From Candidatus Woesearchaeota archaeon (lineage in GTDB: Archaea > Nanobdellota > Nanobdellia > Woesearchaeales > UBA11576), in the NCBI GenBank assembly GCA_018668595.1, contig JABJCP010000009.1:1-62734 (forward strand): a stretch of 62,734 nt of DNA. The letters are read 5' to 3'. Positions within the stretch are counted from its first letter, which is position 1; every line of letters starts with the position of its first letter. Under the pieces are notes generated by a model. The model worked only from the letters and a program-made list of their open reading frames with translations, did not search any database and was not told where the DNA came from. Position numbers and translations under genes: made by a program. Below are positions 16,518-25,600 of this stretch, one piece after another.

Positions 16518-16526
16518 TTTTAATAT

Positions 16527-18278
16527 TTACTCCTCAACAACTTCTTCAGCTACTTCTTCTTCCACAACGTCTGTCTCAAATTCTCCCCATTCAGGTTTTA
16601 GTTCGCATAAATATATTGGAACATTGTCTCCTAGATCTTCGTCAATAGTAAATACTAAGTTATTATTATCTAAACTCACATATCCCATTGCATAACTTTC
16701 AATTGTATTGCTTATTTTTTGGTATTCTTTTGTTTCAAAATTAATTACATATAATTGATCAGACCCGTATGCTTTTACATGACATACTGCGGTTTTATTT
16801 TCAAAGTCTGCAAAATATCTGTATGTTGTTTTACAGCTAAATCCTGTTGATTCTTCAGTTATGTCTTGCATTGTATCTTCTTCTAAATCATATAGGAATG
16901 TTTTATTTGAGTTAAGACCTTGTGCTTTTTTACTAACAAACAAAATTTTTCCATTTGATATTAATGGTGCGAAATTTTCTTGTGTTTCTATTAATCCTTC
17001 TAAGTTTGGTCCTTGAAAAAATTGTAGTGAGTTTACATCAAATAAATTCAAGTCATAAGATTTATTAGTCATGGGAAATACTAGTGTTTGTTGATCCATT
17101 ACTAAGTTATGTAATTCATCATTATTAACGTCCAGATCGTAGGGTGATCCAAATTCCATAAGGTCTATTGCATCGCCATATAAGTCAAATAGTGTTATTG
17201 TTCCATTTGTTCCTTCTTCTTTTACTGCACAAATTACTTTTTGATTTTCAATATCTGTACAATTTAATTCTCCATCGACTAATAGATTAAATAATATTTG
17301 GTCTGTGTTTATATCTACTACTGTCGCTTTCCCTTTATCTGTGTCTGTATTATATCTTGTAAACATTAATCTATCTCCGTCGAGTTTCAAAGACATTAAT
17401 GGTTCTTCTCCAGATTCAAATGTATAAACTGTTTTAGTTTCCTTTGTGATTTTATCATACACATCAAGTGTAAAAGGCACATTATTATCATTCAAAAACG
17501 CAACTTTGCCGTCTGAAACACTGGGAATTAGTCCATGTCCTATTAGTTCATTATCTTCACAGTTTCCAAGAGTTTCCCAGAATCCATCGACGCATACTTT
17601 TTGTTGATAACCTTGACAAGGTGTTGTTGTTTCGCAACTTGTTTTCAAAACCTGGCCATCAGTATCGCAATCGCAAGTATCATTTACTATTAATTTAAAT
17701 TCTTCTTTTGTTTCGCATTTTCCATCGCTTGCAATTATTTTGAATGTGTATTCTCCTTCATTATGACACTTTATTTTCATTTTTTCTAATTTTCCAGTTT
17801 TTACATCAAATTCATCTACTTCAGATAAATCTTCCCAGTCTCCTGGTTCTTTATCGCTGGAAGCAAATAATTTGAAAGTAAGTGTATCTCCATCAGGATC
17901 AATAGCATTAAAATTAAGTTCCATTTCACTTTTTTCATCTACAATTATGTCTTGTGGTTTTGGATCAAATACGGGACATTGGTTTCCTACATCAGAACTT
18001 ACTTCTTCAATAAGATCTAGATTATCTAAGTTATATTCAATGTCTTGTTTAGAATCAATGGGGGATATTATATCTTGAGATGGTTCTAAAATTTGAGCAT
18101 CTTCTTCTATTACATCTTCTTCTGGTAAAGCATTTGTCGCGTCTTCTTCTTCTTGTTTATTGTCATCTGAATTGTAGTGATTGTGGATTATTGTATCTCC
18201 GCAGCCTAATGCAAATAGGCTTAAACCAGCAACTAAAGTCTTTTTAAATGGTATTTTGTTCAGTATTGTTTCAATCAT
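16527..18278 (-). CDS. Large lipoprotein with Ig/cadherin-like domain and propeller-like repeats
   Basis: 583 aa. A short N-terminal region, hydrophobic stretch and lipobox (LFALGC, Cys about 26) mark a lipoprotein anchored outside the membrane. An Asp/Glu-rich stalk follows (about 38-95). An Ig/cadherin-like domain (about 98-200) contains NFNAIDPDGDTLTFKLFA. A Cys-rich patch (about 200-240) has CDCDTDG and CETTTPCQG. The rest is a series of ~45-50-residue blocks with FDLYGDA/VINFETKEYQ patterns, like a TolB/beta-propeller. The tail is a Glu/Val repeat (VVEEEVAEEVVEE). A TATA at 18303-18311 lies 25 nt from the ATG, so translation is leaderless. Confidence 0.8.
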   Translation of the reverse strand: MIETILNKIPFKKTLVAGLSLFALGCGDTIIHNHYNSDDNKQEEEDATNALPEEDVIEEDAQILEPSQDIISPIDSKQDIEYNLDNLDLIEEVSSDVGNQCPVFDPKPQDIIVDEKSEMELNFNAIDPDGDTLTFKLFASSDKEPGDWEDLSEVDEFDVKTGKLEKMKIKCHNEGEYTFKIIASDGKCETKEEFKLIVNDTCDCDTDGQVLKTSCETTTPCQGYQQKVCVDGFWETLGNCEDNELIGHGLIPSVSDGKVAFLNDNNVPFTLDVYDKITKETKTVYTFESGEEPLMSLKLDGDRLMFTRYNTDTDKGKATVVDINTDQILFNLLVDGELNCTDIENQKVICAVKEEGTNGTITLFDLYGDAIDLMEFGSPYDLDVNNDELHNLVMDQQTLVFPMTNKSYDLNLFDVNSLQFFQGPNLEGLIETQENFAPLISNGKILFVSKKAQGLNSNKTFLYDLEEDTMQDITEESTGFSCKTTYRYFADFENKTAVCHVKAYGSDQLYVINFETKEYQKISNTIESYAMGYVSLDNNNLVFTIDEDLGDNVPIYLCELKPEWGEFETDVVEEEVAEEVVEE

Positions 18279-18441
18279 TTTACTATTGGAAAGGGGTAGT
18301 TATTTATAAAGCTATCGTAGGATTTAATATTCTTGCAGTTATGACTGGTTTTAAATAAAACTTAACAAAACAAAATAATTTACTACTTTTAAGTAATAAA
18401 AAAACGAAAACCTTATATATTAGTAGGATAAAATCATACCG

Positions 18442-18582
18442 ATGAAACACAAAATCAGCATTACTTTGGATGAAGACACTCTTGTTGCAGTACGCGAAGC
18501 AATGCGCTCTAAAGAGTTCAGAAACAGGTCTCATTTCTTTGAAATTGCAGCATCTAAGTTAATTGAAGGTGATGCAAAATAA
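18442..18582 (+). CDS. Ribbon-helix-helix (CopG/Arc-like) small DNA-binding protein
   Basis: 46 aa, MKHKISITLDEDTLVAVREA and on. The N-terminal alternating strand KISITLDEDTL and the following helix-turn-helix (VAVREAMRSKEFRNRSHFFEIAASKLI) match the RHH fold. A TATA box (ttatatatta, about 18414-18423) lies about 25 nt upstream. Small RHH proteins are usually autoregulators. An open -1 frame begins before its TAA and continues to the kinase-like gene downstream. Confidence 0.72.
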   Translation: MKHKISITLDEDTLVAVREAMRSKEFRNRSHFFEIAASKLIEGDAK

Positions 18583-18689
18583 CTCAACAATGTTTAGTTG
18601 GACTTGTAAGAAATGAGCTTAATAAAATCAAAACTCTAAAATCTGATTCAGCTAAATTCAAAAGTGAACGAGTTCTTGAAACTAATGAT

Positions 18690-20324
18690 ATGGGTATATT
18701 TGGCGGGCAATGGTATCCGCATAGAGTTATGAAAGTTGTTCCTTTAGAAGTTTCAAATGAACGAGTCAAAGAAATAATTTCTACAGACGATTATTCTAAA
18801 CTTCCTCAAAATCTAAAAACAATATTAACTCAAGGGATTTTAAGAACATCTAAAACTCAAACAACAGATTATTCAATTCTTATGAGTGTTACTGATTATG
18901 AAGATCACAACCCTTTGGAAGGAAGAACTGGAGTTTTACTTTACCAGGGAGAACCTGTAAGTGTAGAAATTGGTGGTAAAGAATTTGTTGTTGAAATAAA
19001 AGGAGTTGGATGTCCTGACGGTGATAATACTAAAACTGATGATGTGATTCGTAGTGGATACTTTGGGCAAAGTGTAAAACGATTTGGTTGTGCTTCAGAA
19101 TCTGAAGGAAAAAGAGAACTTGAAAATCTTGAACTACAAAGAAAAGAAAATGCAAAAACATTTTTAGAGGGAGACTCAGTGAGAGCTGCAGGCGTATTTA
19201 TTTATGAAAATGATGTAGACTATGGCTATTCATCAGATAGACAAGATCAAGCGTATCTAATTAGACTTGCGCCGAGTAATGTTAGAAGTTCATTTAATAG
19301 CAACCCTGCATTTCCAAAACCAGAAAATAGAGAAATGCTTTTAGCAAAAACTTTAGGAAAACACTATGCAGAACTTGCAAAGCTCGACGGAATTTTGCTT
19401 CATAGCACAATTCATCCCGAAAACATTTTATTTACTGGGTCAAAATATGTATTAACTGATTTTGCAGATTGCAGAAGATTAGATCAAATTGAAAAACCAT
19501 TAGACTTTTTAAAACAAGTTTTAGAAAAAATATCTGAAGTTCCTAACTTTTCAGAACAAGCACAAAATAGATTTTATGAAACTATTGCAACTGAATTAAA
19601 TGCTGATTGGAATATTGAATCTGGTTACGAGGGTTTTATTGATTCAATTTGGAGATGTTTTTTTGCAGAGAAAGTTTTTGAGATTAGAAAAAATAATCAT
19701 GAACAGTATAAAAAGTTAGATGATTTCTTTACTAATGATAAATTAGATATTGATGAAATTGAAAAAGAAATTTTAGAAAAGAAAGTCGAAAAAATTTCTG
19801 AGTATGAAACAAGTGTTGAAAATTCTAAAACATATATTGGTGAGTTAAACTCAAGAATGACTGAATTAATTCTTGTCGGAGATAATGGCGAACTTGCAAA
19901 AACTAAGTATCCTGAGCATTTTGATTTTCAGACAGGGCAAGATGCACTTGATTACATTCAATCAGAACTAAATCAAAAAAGAGGACATTTAAAAGGTGCT
20001 GAAGAGCGCTATGAAGAATCAAAAACCAAAATCAAATTGTTATATCAAGCAGGCAGTGATTTTGAAAAAATATTTGCTGCAGATTCAAGCCAGGTTCCTT
20101 TCAGACTTAAAGGCATGGTAAGGAGTGCAACGCATTATCTTGAAATGGAAATTCAAGTTCTAAGCGTACTTGACACTGACGAGGCAAAAGAAAATCTTGT
20201 AGCAGCACAACAAAATTTAGAAATAGCAAATGCAGATCTTGAAGATCCTATAGCTTTAATGAATAAACTAAGAGAAAATAAAGATTATTTTAATCAGTTA
20301 ATTGAGTTACCTTATACTAAATAA
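18690..20324 (+). CDS. Kinase-fold-like protein lacking the catalytic Asp, with helical tail
   Basis: 544 aa from the first ATG. Around residues 225-260, GILLHSTIHPENILF and YVLTDFADCRRL imitate the kinase catalytic loop and metal motif (HRDxKPEN ... DFG), but the catalytic Asp position is Thr (HST) and DFG is DFA. Upstream, DQAYLIRLAPSNVRSSF recalls the SelO-type pseudokinase core. The C-terminal ~200 residues are long charged helices, probably coiled coil. The frame stays open upstream of the ATG without any ATG/GTG/TTG back into the RHH gene, so the real N-terminus is uncertain. No family can be named with confidence. Confidence 0.65.
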   Translation: MGIFGGQWYPHRVMKVVPLEVSNERVKEIISTDDYSKLPQNLKTILTQGILRTSKTQTTDYSILMSVTDYEDHNPLEGRTGVLLYQGEPVSVEIGGKEFVVEIKGVGCPDGDNTKTDDVIRSGYFGQSVKRFGCASESEGKRELENLELQRKENAKTFLEGDSVRAAGVFIYENDVDYGYSSDRQDQAYLIRLAPSNVRSSFNSNPAFPKPENREMLLAKTLGKHYAELAKLDGILLHSTIHPENILFTGSKYVLTDFADCRRLDQIEKPLDFLKQVLEKISEVPNFSEQAQNRFYETIATELNADWNIESGYEGFIDSIWRCFFAEKVFEIRKNNHEQYKKLDDFFTNDKLDIDEIEKEILEKKVEKISEYETSVENSKTYIGELNSRMTELILVGDNGELAKTKYPEHFDFQTGQDALDYIQSELNQKRGHLKGAEERYEESKTKIKLLYQAGSDFEKIFAADSSQVPFRLKGMVRSATHYLEMEIQVLSVLDTDEAKENLVAAQQNLEIANADLEDPIALMNKLRENKDYFNQLIELPYTK

Positions 20325-20390
20325 CAAAACTACTTATAAAAACATAAAAAGTAAAAAATAACGCAGAATAAAAAATATAGTGAATTCAAA

Positions 20391-20876
20391 ATGACTGACA
20401 CAATTAATGGAACATTAGATCTTGGCATAGAACAATTAGTTCACACACTAAATAAAATTCCATTCATTACAACCCAAGCTAGTTGTGAAGGTCACTTAGC
20501 AGACAAATGCTTCGGAGTTTATGCAGAACCAAATCGTAAAATGCTTTATGGTGGAGATATGATTTTCAAAGTGAACTCTGACAATCCAAAAGCAAATGAT
20601 TTCCTTGATGAATTAAAAAGTCTAGAACAAAAATATCATTTTGTAGATCTCGACGAGCATCATTGTGGAAATCCTGATTGCAGTATTGAAGATAGTATGT
20701 GTTTTGTTTTTGATCAGCACGACTTAACTCAAATTCATACATTAACTGATGAAGATGATCTCAAAACAAGCATGAAAAAATCATTCCAAGTAAAACCTGC
20801 AGATGGAATTCAAAGAATTAAAGAATACGCATCTGTCTGGAAAGAATTTTTAGAAATCGCAAATAAATACTTATAA
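20391..20876 (+). CDS. Unknown soluble protein with SCEGH motif (161 aa)
   Basis: I do not recognise the family. The sequence ITTQASCEGHLADKCFGVYA has a Ser-Cys-x-Gly-His motif of the sort that builds an active site, and a later DLDEHHCGNPDCS adds a His/Cys cluster that could bind metal. There is no membrane segment. A TATA-like cttataaa lies about 60 nt upstream. The methyltransferase gene follows after 15 bp, so they are probably an operon. Confidence 0.65.
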   Translation: MTDTINGTLDLGIEQLVHTLNKIPFITTQASCEGHLADKCFGVYAEPNRKMLYGGDMIFKVNSDNPKANDFLDELKSLEQKYHFVDLDEHHCGNPDCSIEDSMCFVFDQHDLTQIHTLTDEDDLKTSMKKSFQVKPADGIQRIKEYASVWKEFLEIANKYL

Positions 20877-20891
20877 AAAAATAAAACTAAA

Positions 20892-21755
20892 ATGACTCCT
20901 TACAAACAATACTGGATGAATAAAATTCCATTTGAAGATATTGATATTTTTAATATCTGTGGAAGTAATAAGTCGGCTGCTGTTTCTTACTGGGCTCCGA
21001 GACGTGAAGAAATTCAAAGATTTGTTGAAATTGCAAAAGTTGTTAACAAAAAAAAATTAAGACCTAAAATTTTAGACGTGGGTTGCGGTACAGGTTTTTT
21101 AGCATACCTTCTCGCCAAAACAGGAGAGGTTGATGTTGTTGGTTTAGATTCCGATAAAGAATTGACAAATAATAATCCTTTTGCACATCCAAATTTAAAA
21201 TTAGAAGTTGGCGACGCATCTGATGCAGTTAAAAGATACCGTAATCAAGATTTTGACACGGTTATCTGTAGCTGGATGCCATATCAAATTAACTTGACTC
21301 CAGATGTTAGAGCAGTGAATGCAAAATCGATTGTTTATATTAAAGAAAGAGGAGGTGCAACAGGTTGTGATCGTTGGGATTATGAAGAATTTATTTACGA
21401 ACCAGGATTTTCTGAGTTCAGCCCTGATGCAAAAAATCATAGAACTCCAAATCCTGTTAGAAGAGAAGATGCAGTTAGTTTTGATCCTGGTCTGAATTAT
21501 AAATCTGTTTTAACTTGGTCAGGTCCTGCGCATGATGAAGTTAAAATTATCATAAGAAGATTAAATGGAGAAGATGTTTGGACTAGCGAAAAAAATTATA
21601 ATGTGATTGAAGTTCAAATTAGAAATGAAATTCCTAAACTAACAATTCCAAAAATAAACATAATAGAGAACCAAAAATATGTTTGGGAATCAGCTCTTGA
21701 AAATTATGGCGGAGTTTTAGATGAGCTGCATGAATTAGAAAAAGATTATTGGTAA
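20892..21755 (+). CDS. SAM-dependent methyltransferase
   Basis: 287 aa. Motif I is KILDVGCGTGFLAYLLAKTG (about 58-77), followed by VVGLDSDKEL, in which the acidic residue binds the SAM ribose, and later DFDTVICSWMPYQIN as motif IV. The C-terminal part is specific and unfamiliar (many Trp/Tyr, including ENQKYVWESALENYGG). The substrate is unknown. It lies 15 bp after the SCEGH gene in the same direction. Confidence 0.82.
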   Translation: MTPYKQYWMNKIPFEDIDIFNICGSNKSAAVSYWAPRREEIQRFVEIAKVVNKKKLRPKILDVGCGTGFLAYLLAKTGEVDVVGLDSDKELTNNNPFAHPNLKLEVGDASDAVKRYRNQDFDTVICSWMPYQINLTPDVRAVNAKSIVYIKERGGATGCDRWDYEEFIYEPGFSEFSPDAKNHRTPNPVRREDAVSFDPGLNYKSVLTWSGPAHDEVKIIIRRLNGEDVWTSEKNYNVIEVQIRNEIPKLTIPKINIIENQKYVWESALENYGGVLDELHELEKDYW

Positions 21756-21831
21756 TAAAATAAAATTGTGCTTGCAGTATCAACTGAGATATTAAATTTT
21801 TTTAAATTTCTAACATAAACTCATCAACAAT

Positions 21832-22539
21832 TTAATATTTCATTACGTTTGTATCTAATATATAAATCGACTGACTTTTGCCTTCAATAATTCCTAGCCC
21901 TATAACTTTGGTTTTATTTATTTTTGTTTCATTAAACCTGTGATAATGTCCATGAAAATAATATTTTGGTTGTATTTCTTCTATTAATTCTCTAATCTCT
22001 TTACTTCCACACTCTTTTTTGTCAAATTTGCTTATTAGTCCCACGTCTAATGGACATTCGTGTGCTATTATCACGTCAATGTTTTTTATTTGCTTCAAAT
22101 TTTCTATGTCTTGATAATTAAAATGTTTTCTTCTTACTCCTTGAAGTTTTTTATGTTTTTTGTCTAGTTTAAATCTGGTTGGTGAATAATTTCCTCCAAT
22201 TGCTCCAAAGCGCACTCCATCAATATCATAAACCATTCCATTCTTCATATAGTTCAAGTTTGGTATTGGCTGCGCACATATTTTTTCAATAATGTTAAAA
22301 TCTTCATGATTTCCATTAATAAAATAAACAGGGACTGGAAATTTTTTCTTGCCAGTATAGTACTCTACAAAATCACCAATGCCATTATGTCGTCTTGATC
22401 CTCTGTCTAAATTCTCTTTTGAAATAAATGTTCCAAAGTCTCCAACTTGAATTATTAAATCTACATCTTGTAGAAATACTTTTTCTAGCATGATATCTAT
22501 TTTTCCATGAATATCTCCAACAATTGCTATTATCGACAT
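21832..22539 (-). CDS. Calcineurin-like metallophosphoesterase
   Basis: 235 aa with all metallophosphoesterase motifs in order: GDIHG (8-12), VGDFG, NGNHED, an AHECP His motif and HGHYHRF at the end. Such enzymes bind two metal ions and cleave phosphomono- or diesters. The substrate is unknown. The gene stands alone, facing away from the surface-protein gene. Confidence 0.9.
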   Translation of the reverse strand: MSIIAIVGDIHGKIDIMLEKVFLQDVDLIIQVGDFGTFISKENLDRGSRRHNGIGDFVEYYTGKKKFPVPVYFINGNHEDFNIIEKICAQPIPNLNYMKNGMVYDIDGVRFGAIGGNYSPTRFKLDKKHKKLQGVRRKHFNYQDIENLKQIKNIDVIIAHECPLDVGLISKFDKKECGSKEIRELIEEIQPKYYFHGHYHRFNETKINKTKVIGLGIIEGKSQSIYILDTNVMKY

Positions 22540-22670
22540 AATACTCTATACTTGTAATAGTTTTAAAAAAATATGTGTGATTGAATATAAATATGCTTTT
22601 AGTTAACTGTTATGGATTAAAGATAATTAGATTTAAATAAAAAGATTTATTTTTTAGAATTTAGTATTTA

Positions 22671-25600
22671 TTAATTTGTTTCTTCCCTTTTCTTAACATA
22701 TCCCATTACTGCGACAATTAATACCATCATTATTATCATTTGAGTTATGCCAAATTCTGGAACAGGTACTTTGCTGTTAAAGATTAAAACATTGCTTGAA
22801 GAATTCATTGCATCATATGAAGTTGAACTACATGTAACACTCCAATTAAAAGTTCCATGACTTGGAAAAGTTGTTGAGTAATTATATCTATTATCTCCAG
22901 TTCCATTAAAATCCATTTGACTATTTGTTATAGAAAGTTCAGGTATTGTTATTAAACAATTTCCTGAGTCGCCACCTGAATTAATAGGTTCTCCAGAGGG
23001 ATATTTAGTATAATTAGCATAAAAAATTGCTAGTTCTATTTCAGTAATATAATCTGAGTCTGTATTACTAGTTATGTCTAAATCTGAAATTTGAGTTACA
23101 TTTGGACCTGACTTGCTAGATGTATTCACAGTAATATTAGCTTCATCTGCAGCATTGAATTTAAATGTGTGATTTCCTGCACCTAATAAATCTCCGTTTG
23201 TCTGATAATAATATGATTTTCCATCGATAACATTTGTATCAGATTCATCGCTTTCAATCATTGTGTAATTTGTTAAACCATTTAGCTCCAAATTTACATA
23301 ACTTGCAACATCGTTTTCAGCATCTGTATAAGTAACATTGAATACATAGGTAACAAAACTACTTGAAGTAGGATTAACTGCATCATTTGTCAGCGTTGGT
23401 GCACTTCCTTCTCCGCCTCCTGTTCCTGCAATGTTTGTAACCAGATAATAATCTTCTCCGTCTGTACTAACTTCAGTCATGGTCATTCCATTAACTGTTT
23501 GATTTACTCCTATTGTTACTTTATTTTCGCATGTTGGTGTTGTTGCTGCAAGTGATGAAGCTCCTGGACAAATATAAACTTGGCTTGTATTTGCAACGCG
23601 AGGAATATATAATGTTTTATTTATTATTTCATCTACATTAGATAATCCATGCACAAATGATTTTTTTAATGATCTATCTGTATCAGAAGTAATGCTACTA
23701 AAATTAATGTCTGCTGTAAAATTAATATTGATTTTAGATATTAAATTTCCTGTTGTTCCAAATAATCCTTTACCTAATGTTATATCTTTAACTTTAATTT
23801 CTCTTTTAGTGACGCTATTAATTCCAAAATTTGTTGTTCGCATTACTTTTCTTAGGGATGGTACATCTAAAATAATATATCCTGAAGTTATCACAACTGA
23901 ATCAGAAGCAGAATAATATTGATTGAATTGAGAACAATCAGAACTTTCTGAACTTTGGTATGTTATATTTGCAGTGTTCAAAAATGTTTCTCCGCCATCT
24001 ACTTCTGTTCCATTACTGTAGGTATCATTCAATGTTAAGTTTAAATATATTAATTCTGAACTGCCTGCAGGAATTGTTAAATTATTCCAGTTTATTGTTC
24101 GGGATGCTTCAATTATTGAGCTATAATTAGTGCTGACTGAATTAAATATTAATCCGTCAGAATATGTATCAATTATGGATACATTACGTGCAGTTCCGGT
24201 TCCTGTATTTGTGAGATTTATTAAATATTCAACTGTCTCAAGGACTCCTGAGTGAGTTCCAACTAAACTTGTTTTATTTAACACTATTGTTGGTCCGCCT
24301 GATGTTGCACTCACACTTTCAGTAGTAGTGAATGTTGTGCCTGTAACATTCTCATAACTAAAAACTGCATTGTTTGTAACTGTTCCAGTATCATTAACAC
24401 ATACATTAATTGTGAGTCCATGATTTTCTCTGTCTGTTAAATTACCATAATCAAACGTAAGTTCAAGGTCATCTTTAGTATAACTTCTCAGTCCTGTGGT
24501 ATTAGAATAATTAACAAATAAAATTTTATCAGATATATTATTCACAACAATAAATTCATTTCCTGGTGCTTGTGTAAAATCTGATGTTAAGGTATATGTT
24601 ATAAGATCTCCAAGTCCGACTGTGCTGCTACTTTGAGTTAACATAAATATAGGGTCATTTATCACAACTGTTTCGTCTGCAGTATCTGTGTAAGTTCTTA
24701 CAGTTCCACTGTATGGATTTGCTAGGGTTCTATTCTCGCTATAATATTGAACACCTATTTGATTAAAAATTGTATCATTTGCAAGAATATATTTTCCTGA
24801 TTCATATGTTTCATTTACTCTTGCAGTTACAATGCTTGTCCAAGTGTCGTCGACAGTTATTAGTGGAACAATCCAAATTAATAAATCATTACTTTGACTT
24901 TCTAAATTTTCAGTTGAACTTACAAAATCTATTCCATCAGGTATTGTATCATTGATTGTAATATTGTATGCGGTTCCTGTTCCATTATTTTCAAATGAGA
25001 TTGTGTATGTGAAAGTCTCATTTATTGAAACAACATTTTCGCTAGATTCTTTTTGAAGATTGTTTGAAGGTTCTACTATTGTTGTGTAATCATTATCTGT
25101 TAATAAAAATGAATGATCTGACGAGTTATGATAATATAATGACAAGTATGATATTAAATTATTTTCTGCGCTGTTAGACTCTACATCATTTATATATCCT
25201 GTAAATGTTATATCTAAGTTTTCACGAACATTTAAATCTTCAAAGTCAAAAGTAAGTATTTGTCCACTTTGTGAAAATGTGTAATTATTATTGCTTGAAT
25301 TTGTTTGATTTACAAAAACAATTCCTGAAGGGTATGTGACATTTATTGTAACTCCATCGGCATACGAGTTTTGAAAATTTCCAATTATGTTGTAAGTTAT
25401 TAATTCTCCTATGGACGCACTATTTTTGTCTGCATTAATACTTCTAGTTGGTGTTCGTACAACATTTCCTATGCTGTCTGTATCTGAATAATTTCTTATA
25501 GTTCCAGAATAAACTGTAGCAATAGTTTGATTGTATGAAAAATAAGTTGCATTGAATGTATTCAAGAATCTATCTTTTGCAGCAATATATTGTCCTGATT

